From: Candidatus Cloacimonadota bacterium
GTDB taxonomy: Bacteria > Cloacimonadota > Cloacimonadia > Cloacimonadales > Cloacimonadaceae
Assembly: GCA_023421135.1 (NCBI GenBank)
Contig: JAEZUG010000067.1
Span: 1-15,658 of the forward strand
DNA length: 15,658 bases
Direction of reading: 5' to 3'
Positions 1 to 6,027 of the stretch are shown here, one piece after another. The translations under genes were made by a program, and so were the position numbers. The first letter of the stretch is position 1; each line of letters starts with the position of its first letter. The notes beneath the pieces were generated by a model. The model saw nothing but the letters and a program-made list of their open reading frames with translations, made no database searches and was not told the origin of the DNA.

Positions 1-425
1 CCATTCAATGAGCTATTATCAAAAATATCACAATTTTCAATTCTTGATAAGGAACTAGGATATAACAAGACCCCCCTTCCATGAGTTAAGGAAAATCCTC
101 TTACAAACACATTCTGAGTATTACTCATAATCCTCAGGCATAGATTATCACCATTGCCATCAATTATAGTTGAGTTGATGTAATCCTGGTTGTTCGTAAG
201 GTACTCCATGCTAAAAAGACTGAGGTCATTTGTGGTTATGGAGATGCTCTCAAAATATCTTCCAGGGTACACAAGCACAGAATCTCCTGGATTGGAAGCA
301 TTTATAGCCGTTTGTATGCTTGTATATTGTCCTGCTCCGGTAATATCAACAATTCTGGTTACAGCGTGCAGTCCAATGCTCATAATGAATAACAGCCAGG
401 CAATAATCCATCTATGTCTTTTCAT
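1..425 (-). CDS. Secreted right-handed beta-helix protein, 5' part only (runs off left edge)
   Basis: Reading the minus strand from an ATG at 425 gives 141 complete codons open to the window edge. The Shine-Dalgarno AGGAG (431-435) sits 5 nt upstream. The N-terminus is a classic signal peptide: basic MKRHR, then a hydrophobic core to about residue 21, so export is expected. Next comes GAGQYTSIQTAINASNPGDS followed by VLVYPGRYFESI, the typical first turn of pectate-lyase-like/DUF1565 beta-helix proteins. Asn/Gly-rich turns follow (IDGNGDN, IENCDIFDNSS), as expected of stacked parallel beta-helix coils. The function is probably a cell-surface or secreted adhesin or glycan-interacting protein, but no catalytic residues are visible in this fragment. 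The gene and its upstream region are visibly more AT-rich than the rest of the window. It is a second beta-helix protein beside the large one at 11552-15109, but no specific sequence relation beyond the fold is apparent. Confidence 0.85.
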   Translation of the reverse strand, partial: MKRHRWIIAWLLFIMSIGLHAVTRIVDITGAGQYTSIQTAINASNPGDSVLVYPGRYFESISITTNDLSLFSMEYLTNNQDYINSTIIDGNGDNLCLRIMSNTQNVFVRGFSLTHGRGVLLYPSSLSRIENCDIFDNSSLN

Positions 426-481
426 AAATACTCCTATAAGTGGGGAGGGCATGATTGTCTCCTTTGATCAATCCTGATTTA

Positions 482-514
482 TTCATGGTTTCAGAGAATC
501 ATTCTGACCATGAA
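482..514 (-). promoter_or_regulatory. Leader hairpin upstream of the secreted beta-helix gene
   Basis: TTCATGGT (482-489) is exactly complementary to ACCATGAA (507-514). After a 2-nt bulge the stem continues with CAGA (492-495) against TCTG (503-506), leaving a 7-nt loop. That makes 12 base pairs, about 57 nt upstream of the start at 425. No T-run follows in the direction of transcription, so it does not look like an intrinsic terminator. It may be an mRNA leader structure or an operator; the function is inferred only. Confidence 0.45.
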
Positions 515-523
515 ACAACTTTG

Positions 524-556
524 TGCATACTGATATGCATCATTATTGTTTGTCAA
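524..556 (-). promoter_or_regulatory. Possible promoter with overlapping inverted repeat
   Basis: On the minus strand a perfect -35 hexamer TTGACA lies at 556-551. The best -10 candidate downstream is TATCAG after a short 15-nt spacer, so the promoter is weakly supported. A perfect inverted repeat, TGCATA-CTGA-TATGCA (524-539), covers the -10 area and could be a regulator site for the secreted beta-helix gene. The repeat is seen directly; its role is inferred. Confidence 0.3.
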
Positions 557-728
557 GAATTTGAATTGTGCCTATTCCCGAGAAGGGAAATATATGTTGC
601 AACAATTCCACAGATTAAGACCCCATGCCTGTTTGATCTACCCTAAATACTTATCTTGCATCCAGATAGCTCCCTCGTTACACTGATTATCCATAACTTA
701 ATACAGGATAAGCCTTTCCTTAGCCAAG

Positions 729-772
729 GTTAAGGATAGGTTAAGGCTACGTTAAGGCTACGTTAAGGAAAC
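729..772. repeat. Tandem repeat, 4 x 11 bp (GTTAAGGCTAC)
   Basis: Four consecutive 11-nt units start at 729, 740, 751 and 762. Units 2 and 3 are identical (GTTAAGGCTAC); units 1 and 4 differ only in their last four bases. The array is preceded by CCTTAGCCAAGG, which can pair with TTAAGG of the units. The 11-bp period and copy number of four match the array at 7635-7678, although the unit sequences differ. Confidence 0.85.
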
Positions 773-842
773 GAATGAGAGAGCGGGGGGTGGAGTGATA
801 AAGTGTCTGCGTTAAATTACCCTGTCTATGCCTGACGTCATA

Positions 843-853
843 GCCCGGAGGGC
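843..853. repeat. Short palindrome with GGA loop
   Basis: GCCC-GGA-GGGC is a perfect 4-bp stem with a GGA loop. It sits in a stretch (CATAGCCC... then CATAGCGAGG) resembling the dispersed non-coding palindromic repeats common in environmental genomes. Similar GAA/GGA-loop palindromes occur at 5920, 7486 and 7943. Confidence 0.5.
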
Positions 854-911
854 GAAAGATCATAGCGAGGCTTCCCTCCAAGAGATCATGTCCCAGGGAT
901 TTAAGGAATGC

Positions 912-926
912 AAGGACGCCGTCCTT
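912..926. repeat. Short palindrome AAGGAC-GCC-GTCCTT
   Basis: A perfect 6-bp inverted repeat with a 3-nt loop, inside the intergenic repeat block. It has no T-tract and is not an obvious terminator. Confidence 0.5.
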
Positions 927-958
927 CCAGTCCATACTCTTGATCAACTGTATAATCT

Positions 959-1116
959 GTGTAAATCCGTTCAATCAGTGTCATCTGTGTTCTATTCAAT
1001 CTGGAAAATCATGATCATCAGTGCCATCTGTGTTCTATTCATTCAGACGAATCAGGTAGATATGGTCGTCAGAGTTCTATCCTGAAGAGACCTGCAATCC
1101 AGTCGTCTGCGGTCTA
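959..1116. repeat. Dispersed ATCTGTGT-type intergenic element (copy A)
   Basis: GTGTAAATCCGTT (959-971) and CATCTGTGTTCTATTC (982-997, again at 1025-1040) also occur exactly at 8004-8016 and 8027-8042 with the same spacing. GAATCAGGT (1049-1057) and TCAGAGTTCTATCCTG (1069-1084) recur exactly at 7871-7879 and 7892-7907. A CCAGTC(G/A)TCTGCG segment follows in both places. The right end, TCTGCGGTCTATTC, reaches into the dxr stop codon. The element is internally degenerate, built from variants of ATC(C/T)GTGT. Confidence 0.75.
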
Positions 1117-2277
1117 TTCTTTACACCGACCAGAGAGGACAGAGTGGTAAACTCTGGAGTTTGACTCCACAATCTCCTCCAGGTCGGGAATTGCTACATT
1201 CGCATAGCTCTCCACCGTTTTGCGCACCAGTTCATGGACCTGCGGGAAGCTGATCCGGCGCTGTAGAAAGAGCTGCAAAGCTGCCTCATTGGCAGCATTG
1301 AGCACTGTAGGCAGGATCCCGCCCTCCAAAGCTACTTCCCTACCGAGATAGTAGAGAGGGAAACGCTCCGGCTCGATCTCTCTAAAGCTTAAGTGTCCCA
1401 TACTCAAGAGATCCGTTGCCACCAGGGAAGATGGCAAACGCTCTGGATAACTGAGAGCATAAAGGATGGGCAGGCTCATGTCCGGGCTGCTCATCTGAGC
1501 CAGAAGTGAGCCATCGATAAACTCCACCAGAGAGTGGATGATAGATTGCGGATGGATCACTGCCTCAATCTGCTCATACGGCAGGTCAAAGAGCCAATGC
1601 GCCTCCATGACTTCCAAAGCTTTATTGAACATCGTGGCAGAATCCAGAGTGACCTTGGCGCCCATATCCCAATTGGGATGCTTGAGAGCCTGTTCCACTG
1701 TGATCCCGGCAAAATCCTCCAGAGGCAGATCGCGGAAGCTTCCACCCGAGGCGGTAATATGCAGCTTTCTGATCTGAGTAGTGGGATGAGAACCGATCGC
1801 TTGAAAGATAGCGCTGTGCTCACTATCCACGGGCAGGATGGGAAGCTTCTTGCTGCGGGCCAGAGGTGCCAGAAGATGTCCTGCCATCACCAGAGACTCT
1901 TTGTTGGCCAGAGCTAAAGTCCGGTTGGACTCCAGAATAGCAAAGCTGGACTTCAAGCCTGCAGAACCGGTGATGGCATTGAGAGCAAGATCGTAGGCTT
2001 CGCTTTTCAGCAGCTCCAATAGCTCACTTTCTCCAAAATAGAGTCGCCTATCCCCTGCTTCTCTGCGGATTTGGGCTTGCAGCGAGCTCTCGGTTATCCC
2101 GGTGAGACAGAGAGTGTGACAGTCAAATTCAGAGGCCAACGCCAGGAGCTTCTGCCAATCCCGATGTGCGGTCATCAAAGATAAAGACAAGTGCTCACTT
2201 TGCTCTTGCACCACTCTGAGAGTGGACGCACCAATAGAACCGGTTGCCCCCAGCAGGGCGATAGATTTGTTTACCAT
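1114..2277 (-). CDS. dxr: 1-deoxy-D-xylulose 5-phosphate reductoisomerase (IspC)
   Basis: This 387-residue cytoplasmic enzyme converts DXP to 2-C-methyl-D-erythritol 4-phosphate with NADPH and a divalent metal, the first committed step of the MEP isoprenoid pathway. Visible signatures are the Rossmann motif GATGSIG at 10-16, LANKESLVMAG at 123-133, the metal-binding PVDSEHSAIFQ (Asp151, Glu153), the flexible-loop region ITASGGSFRDLP (175-185), and HPNWDMG followed by MFNKALEVMEAH with metal ligand Glu222. Length and motif order are normal for the family. The ATG at 2277 overlaps the end of the barrel gene by 7 nt (ATGGTAA), implying translational coupling and an operon with it. The stop codon (1116-1114) and last few residues lie in sequence resembling the intergenic repeat. 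The frequent partner rseP does not follow. Identification is very secure. Confidence 0.97.
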   Translation of the reverse strand: MVNKSIALLGATGSIGASTLRVVQEQSEHLSLSLMTAHRDWQKLLALASEFDCHTLCLTGITESSLQAQIRREAGDRRLYFGESELLELLKSEAYDLALNAITGSAGLKSSFAILESNRTLALANKESLVMAGHLLAPLARSKKLPILPVDSEHSAIFQAIGSHPTTQIRKLHITASGGSFRDLPLEDFAGITVEQALKHPNWDMGAKVTLDSATMFNKALEVMEAHWLFDLPYEQIEAVIHPQSIIHSLVEFIDGSLLAQMSSPDMSLPILYALSYPERLPSSLVATDLLSMGHLSFREIEPERFPLYYLGREVALEGGILPTVLNAANEAALQLFLQRRISFPQVHELVRKTVESYANVAIPDLEEIVESNSRVYHSVLSGRCKE

Positions 2278-3341
2278 CTGTAGTTCAATGAAATCTTCTG
2301 AGTGGAGCCCAAGCCGTCCGGAGAGTTCGCCTTAAAGGCATAGTTCAAGCCCATCCCATGGTAATCTATGCCCAAACCAGCAGTGAAGGCATCCACATCA
2401 TATCCCGCCATGATGGCAAGGGGATAGATGGGACGAAAGCTAAGCCCGGCATGCAGATCGGCACTGATTGGCCCGGCATTGATGCTGCCCTCTTCACTTC
2501 TGTCATCGGCAAAGACCTGGCTGCGCAGGGCGATATCCAATACTTTGGGAGCCTCAACACTTCCAAACCAAAACCGGTAAGAGGCCTCCAGATCAAGATT
2601 GGGCAAGACATTCTCGTAAGTACCATTCTCCCACAGAACCTGGCTGCTAAAGAAATCCCGCAAGTTAGCTCCAAAACGGAAAGCTCTCTTGGAGTAAAGG
2701 AAGCCCAGATCTGCCCCGAAGGCATAGCCACTGTGTTCTGCCAGAGAGCGATAGGCCAGCTTGGGTGAAATGCCCAAAGACATATTGGCATTGATAGTCC
2801 TGCCGATGGCTCCATAGACAATCACATCGTTATTGCCAATGGTTTTCCAGATTTCGGGACGGTTGTCGTTGGAGAGACTATCAGTGGGGTCTTCCAATTG
2901 AGTTAGTTTGATCCGGTTGATGGAGAGATGGTTAACTATGATAGAGTAGAAAGAGCCGGGCTCTGTAACAACTACGTTGCCATTGGGATCCGGAACTACA
3001 GTAACCCTTCCACCAGAGCCAGTATCCACGCTTAATTGTGCTCTTGCAATCTCTTTGCCCGGATTGCCCAGAATGAGGCTGGCCTGATTCTGCCGCATCA
3101 GTCCTTCAAAATGCTCGCTATACATCAGCTCGGCACCTCTACTTACTCCTGTAGTATGAGTAATCAGTGCCGGATTCCACCAGCCGGCAGCCAGAGAAGA
3201 GGATTCGGTGAGTCCTGTGCCACCCATGGCCTGGTTAGACACTCCGGGCGCAATCTGGAAGATATCTCCGGCATAAGTGGTGGAGAAGAGCGGGAGGCAG
3301 ATAACTGCCATCAGAAGTGGGATAATGCGTCTAAATTTCAT
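2271..3341 (-). CDS. PorV/UPF0164-like outer-membrane beta-barrel protein
   Basis: A 356-residue exported protein. Residues 1-24 form a signal peptide (KFRR, hydrophobic core, TTYA cleavage site). The mature N-terminus carries PGVSNQAMGGTGL and AAGWWNPAL, the layout seen in PorV/PorQ and FadL-like barrels (GMGG...WNPA). Alternating aromatic strands follow, and the protein ends in LNYRW, the C-terminal aromatic typical of BAM-inserted barrels. It probably sits in the outer membrane. In the Bacteroidetes PorV and PorQ serve type IX secretion, but that role is not shown here. The start is supported by AGGAAAG about 8 nt upstream and by a strong promoter (3362-3390). It overlaps dxr by 7 nt. The exact subfamily is uncertain. 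Confidence 0.8.
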   Translation of the reverse strand: MKFRRIIPLLMAVICLPLFSTTYAGDIFQIAPGVSNQAMGGTGLTESSSLAAGWWNPALITHTTGVSRGAELMYSEHFEGLMRQNQASLILGNPGKEIARAQLSVDTGSGGRVTVVPDPNGNVVVTEPGSFYSIIVNHLSINRIKLTQLEDPTDSLSNDNRPEIWKTIGNNDVIVYGAIGRTINANMSLGISPKLAYRSLAEHSGYAFGADLGFLYSKRAFRFGANLRDFFSSQVLWENGTYENVLPNLDLEASYRFWFGSVEAPKVLDIALRSQVFADDRSEEGSINAGPISADLHAGLSFRPIYPLAIMAGYDVDAFTAGLGIDYHGMGLNYAFKANSPDGLGSTQKISLNYRW

Positions 3342-3361
3342 AAGCTTTCTTTCCTGTAGAT

Positions 3362-3390
3362 ATTATAGGTGGATTTATCGCGGTTGACAA
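3362..3390 (-). promoter_or_regulatory. Sigma70-type promoter for the barrel-dxr operon
   Basis: On the minus strand, -35 TTGTCA (3390-3385) and a perfect -10 TATAAT (3367-3362) are separated by exactly 17 nt. The predicted start of transcription, near 3355, leaves a leader of only about 14 nt, just holding the Shine-Dalgarno AGGAAAG before the ATG at 3341. Confidence 0.75.
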
Positions 3391-3402
3391 AGAAAGAAAA
3401 AG

Positions 3403-3478
3403 TGGTGGGCCCAGAGGGAGTCGAACCCCCGACCATCCGGTTATGAGCCGGAAGCTCTACCAACTGAGCTATAGGCCC
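3403..3478 (-). tRNA. tRNA with CAU anticodon, likely tRNA-Ile2 (lysidine type), else elongator tRNA-Met
   Basis: A full 76-nt cloverleaf with encoded CCA is visible. The acceptor GGGCCTA pairs with TGGGCCC (one T-G wobble). The D stem is GCTC/GAGC. The anticodon stem TCCGG/CCGGA has loop CTCATAA (anticodon CAT). The variable region is TGGTC, the T stem GGGGG/CCCTC has loop TTCGACT, and then come A73 and CCA. The acceptor pairs C4-G69 and C5-G68 are those recognised by TilS in tRNA-Ile2 and differ from E. coli tRNA-Met (U4-A69, A5-U68), so Ile2 is favoured. There is no mismatch at 1-72, so it is not a typical initiator. Confidence 0.93.
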
Positions 3479-3497
3479 GCATAAGTACAGTTCGTTC

Positions 3498-3526
3498 CTT
3501 AAAAACAAAGCCCTTGTTTCTGTCAA
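3498..3526 (-). promoter_or_regulatory. Promoter of the tRNA gene
   Basis: On the minus strand a consensus -35 TTGACA (3526-3521) is followed after 17 nt by TTTAAG (3503-3498, 4 of 6 consensus positions). This predicts transcription starting about a dozen nt before the tRNA 5' end at 3478. Confidence 0.55.
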
Positions 3527-3541
3527 GCAAAACGGCATGAT

Positions 3542-4444
3542 TTAGGCCTCTTTCCCCACCGCAGAATGTTTCTTGTGCATCAGAAAGAAGGGAAGTCCCA
3601 CCAGCCCGGGAATGATATCCTGAGAGACAAATAGTCCCAGAGTAGCCGTTACAGCCTGCTTGGCGCTCACTCCGGCATCCTCCAGAAAGTGCACTGCAAA
3701 GCCTTCCCGGAGCCCGAGCCCGGAGATTGTGATGGGGATGGTATCGGAAAACTGCACCAAGGACATCCGCAGCACTGTCTCAGGATAGCTGATACGGAGC
3801 ATCACACCCAGCAGCAGCCAGTATTGCAGCATGGTAAGCAGGTTGGTGCAAATCTGGATCAGGAGCATCCTGGGAACGTCCCGCTTGTAACCTTCTCTCA
3901 CCTCGGTGAAGGCAGGATGCAGACGGATGAGAATCCAGAGCAGCAGGGGAAACAGCACTATGAAACCCAGCAGCAAGAGCCGCAATTCCACCGCCCAATC
4001 CAGATAGTAGTAGCTGGCACCAAGAGCGGCAAAGAGAAAGACTGCCCAGGTCTGAGCCGCCCGTTCCGAGGTCACAGCCACCGCTGTGGCGGTCTTGGAG
4101 CTATTCTTGATGAAAAAGACCTTTCCGAAGGTTCCATGCCCGCCTGGAAGCAGAAAGCGCAGGAAGTTACCGATCAGGTAGCTGGTCTGAATGTCTTTAC
4201 GTTTGGCCACAAAACCGGGGTTCATCTGCAAGGCGAGCCACCAATTCTGATACTGCAGATAGTGCCGCAAAAGTGAGATGAAGAGGATCAGAACCGCCAT
4301 TGAAATCGGTATGGCAGCAATGCCATCCAGCACATCCGAGAGCCTGATCTTGCGAAAGACCAGCCAGGTGATCAGGACGCTTAGGATCAGCTTCAGGGCA
4401 TAGCCCAGTCGTTTAAAAAGCACTGAGCGTTTCTCAGTTGCCAT
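3542..4444 (-). CDS. LPG-synthase-TM / UPF0104 flippase-like integral membrane protein
   Basis: A 300-residue polytopic inner-membrane protein with hydrophobic segments near residues 15-30, 44-62, 130-147, 154-173, 192-216 and 264-290. It carries the family signatures LPGGHGTFGK (99-108) and, late in the chain, SGLGLREG (241-248), which mark the lysylphosphatidylglycerol synthase TM region/AglD2 family (also called UPF0104). Members have been linked to lipid or glycolipid transfer and flipping; the substrate here is unknown. The cytosolic aminoacyl-transferase half of MprF is absent, so this is the stand-alone form. The ATG at 4444 overlaps the malic enzyme gene by 11 nt, so the two are co-transcribed, although no functional link is obvious. 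Confidence 0.85.
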   Translation of the reverse strand: MATEKRSVLFKRLGYALKLILSVLITWLVFRKIRLSDVLDGIAAIPISMAVLILFISLLRHYLQYQNWWLALQMNPGFVAKRKDIQTSYLIGNFLRFLLPGGHGTFGKVFFIKNSSKTATAVAVTSERAAQTWAVFLFAALGASYYYLDWAVELRLLLLGFIVLFPLLLWILIRLHPAFTEVREGYKRDVPRMLLIQICTNLLTMLQYWLLLGVMLRISYPETVLRMSLVQFSDTIPITISGLGLREGFAVHFLEDAGVSAKQAVTATLGLFVSQDIIPGLVGLPFFLMHKKHSAVGKEA

Positions 4445-5891
4445 AGAGCTCCAGAGTTTGCTTCAGGGCTTGTTCCAAAAGAGCCTGAGGCGGTGCCTGG
4501 ATATAGCCATCCTCCATCATCTTGTGGCAGAGGCTGCGGGAAGCAGTGATATCCGCCGAGGCTTGAGCGTAAACCTCTTCATAGCTGAGGGATAGACGAG
4601 CCACTCCATCTTCTATAGCCTGCATGGCCACATCCGCTGCTTCACGGGCAAAGACTTCCGCTTCGTCCATGGTGGGAATGATGCTTTCGGGATGGATACC
4701 CCGAGCTTCGGCAAAGGCTGCCAGGCTACGTGCAGCCCGGATCGCCATCTTATCTGTGATCTTGCGTGCCCTCACCAACAGGGCACCTTTGAGGATGCCA
4801 GGGAAACCGCAGGAATTATTGATCTGATTGGGGAAGTCACCCCTACCGGTGGCCACAATGTAGGCTCCGGCAGCTTTGGCATCGTAAGGATAGATCTCCG
4901 GAACGGGATTGGCACAGGTGAAAACTATGGATTTGGGGCTCATCAGCCGTATCCATTCCGGCTTGATGGTATCCGGCCCGGGAGTGGAGAGGGCGATCAG
5001 GATATCTGCTCCCTGCATGGCTTCTTCCATGGTATTCAGGCATTTAGGATTGGTCTTGCGCGCCAGTTCCCACTGCTTGAACTTCGAGACAGAGCTCTCC
5101 AGATCGCTGCGCCGGGGATGCAGTGCACCCTTGCTGTCAAAGATCACCAGTCGCTCCGGATTGAGCCCGCTTTGCAGCAGGAAAGAAGCGATGGTGGTAT
5201 TGGAGGCACCGGCACCGTATAGTACAACACTGCAACTATCTATGCTGCGGTCTGTTAACTTTAGAGCATTGATCACACCCGCCAGAGTAACGGAGGCCGT
5301 GCCCTGGGCATCATCGTGCCAGACGGGAATATTGCAGTGCTCGCGCAGTTCATCCAGCACCTTGTAGCAATTGGGCTGAGAGATATCTTCCAGATTCACG
5401 GCTCCCACGGAGGGCTCCAGCATCTTCACAAACTCTATCAGTCTGTCCGGATCAGGTTTACCATCGCTACCCCGGTTGTTCACGCAGAGCGCCATGGCAT
5501 CGAAACCGCCCAAATACTTCATCAGCATAGCTTTACCTTCCATTACGCCCAAGCCTCCGGCAGGACCGCAATCGCCATCGCCCAGCACCCGGGTGCTATC
5601 TGAAACCACCGCCACCAGATTGGCACGATTGGAGAGATCAAAGCTGCGGTCATAGTTATCTCTGATCGTGGTGGAAACACTGGAGACGCCCGGGGTGTAC
5701 CAAACATTGAACCAATTGAAACCCCAGATCCCTGCCTTGGGCAGGCTCTGCATCTTGCCCCGGTAGTTATCGTGCATCATTAGAGAAACTTGCTTCAGGA
5801 AATATGTCTGTGCGGCGGCAATCTGTCCGGCGGGAAACTTTTTCTCAAAAACCTCCCGGAGATTGCTCAGATCGAGCTTGAGATCGTGCAT
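4434..5891 (-). CDS. Malic enzyme (oxaloacetate-decarboxylating malate dehydrogenase)
   Basis: This 485-residue cytoplasmic enzyme oxidatively decarboxylates malate to pyruvate and CO2 with NAD(P). Motifs in order are WYTPGV (64-69, catalytic Tyr), VSDSTRVLGDGDCGPAGG (96-113), the MEGKAMLMKYLGG stretch with the catalytic Lys near 120, NLEDISQPNCY (167-176, metal-binding Glu/Asp), WHDDAQGTA (191-199, metal-binding Asp), nucleotide-binding LYGAGASN (224-231), FTCANPVPEI (324-333) and NQINNSCGFPGI (355-366). It is longer than the compact bacterial form of about 400 residues, with extra N- and C-terminal helical sequence, but lacks the phosphotransacetylase domain of MaeB. Cofactor preference cannot be read securely. 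The start at 5891 has AGGAG 9 nt upstream. It is first in a unit with the membrane protein downstream. Confidence 0.93.
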   Translation of the reverse strand: MHDLKLDLSNLREVFEKKFPAGQIAAAQTYFLKQVSLMMHDNYRGKMQSLPKAGIWGFNWFNVWYTPGVSSVSTTIRDNYDRSFDLSNRANLVAVVSDSTRVLGDGDCGPAGGLGVMEGKAMLMKYLGGFDAMALCVNNRGSDGKPDPDRLIEFVKMLEPSVGAVNLEDISQPNCYKVLDELREHCNIPVWHDDAQGTASVTLAGVINALKLTDRSIDSCSVVLYGAGASNTTIASFLLQSGLNPERLVIFDSKGALHPRRSDLESSVSKFKQWELARKTNPKCLNTMEEAMQGADILIALSTPGPDTIKPEWIRLMSPKSIVFTCANPVPEIYPYDAKAAGAYIVATGRGDFPNQINNSCGFPGILKGALLVRARKITDKMAIRAARSLAAFAEARGIHPESIIPTMDEAEVFAREAADVAMQAIEDGVARLSLSYEEVYAQASADITASRSLCHKMMEDGYIQAPPQALLEQALKQTLELYGN

Positions 5892-5919
5892 CGTTTTCTA
5901 CTCCTGCTACTTATGTGGC

Positions 5920-5960
5920 TGGCCGAAGGCCAATCCTAGTAGCAAAACCCTTTAGCTCAA
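5920..5960 (-). promoter_or_regulatory. Candidate promoter and small hairpin ahead of the malic enzyme gene
   Basis: On the minus strand TTGAGC (5960-5955) and TAGGAT (5938-5933) are 16 nt apart, a moderate match to a sigma70 promoter. Immediately downstream is the perfect hairpin TGGCC-TTC-GGCCA (5932-5920), which would lie at or near the start of the transcript. The plus strand shows a GAA loop like the other small palindromes in this window. The promoter is a weak call; the hairpin is certain. Confidence 0.35.
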
Positions 5961-5969
5961 AGGACTATC

Positions 5970-5999
5970 TTGTCAAGAAACAAGTGCCGGACTTGACAA
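5970..5999. promoter_or_regulatory. Inverted repeat between divergent malic enzyme and radical SAM genes
   Basis: TTGTCAAG (5970-5977) and CTTGACAA (5992-5999) are perfect 8-bp inverted arms with a 14-nt spacer, centred in the divergent intergenic region. Each arm contains a -35-like TTGACA/TTGTCA on both strands. A shared operator or back-to-back -35 elements are both possible. No convincing -10 for the rightward gene was found. Confidence 0.4.
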
Positions 6000-6027
6000 A
6001 CAGAGGCAGGATTTGGATGCTGCAGCT

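Larger units (their letters stand above)
426..1113. other. 688-nt intergenic block: leader and promoter region, then a repeat mosaic
   Basis: No credible gene was found. The left half (426 to about 700) is AT-rich and looks like the promoter and leader of the leftward beta-helix gene. The right half holds an 11-bp tandem array, short palindromes and a dispersed ATCTGTGT-type element, each listed separately. Short open frames here, such as 747-974 (-) and 828-1085 (+), run through repeat sequence, have no Shine-Dalgarno and resemble no protein. Confidence 0.7.

Noticed and set aside
747..1085. Short overlapping open frames on both strands (75 and 85 residues)
   Set aside because: They translate repeats and palindromes, have no ribosome binding site and show no protein-like pattern.
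3338..3538. 66-residue open frame across the tRNA
   Set aside because: It is the tRNA gene and its promoter translated (IAQLVELPAHNRMVGGSTPSGP is a familiar tRNA artefact).
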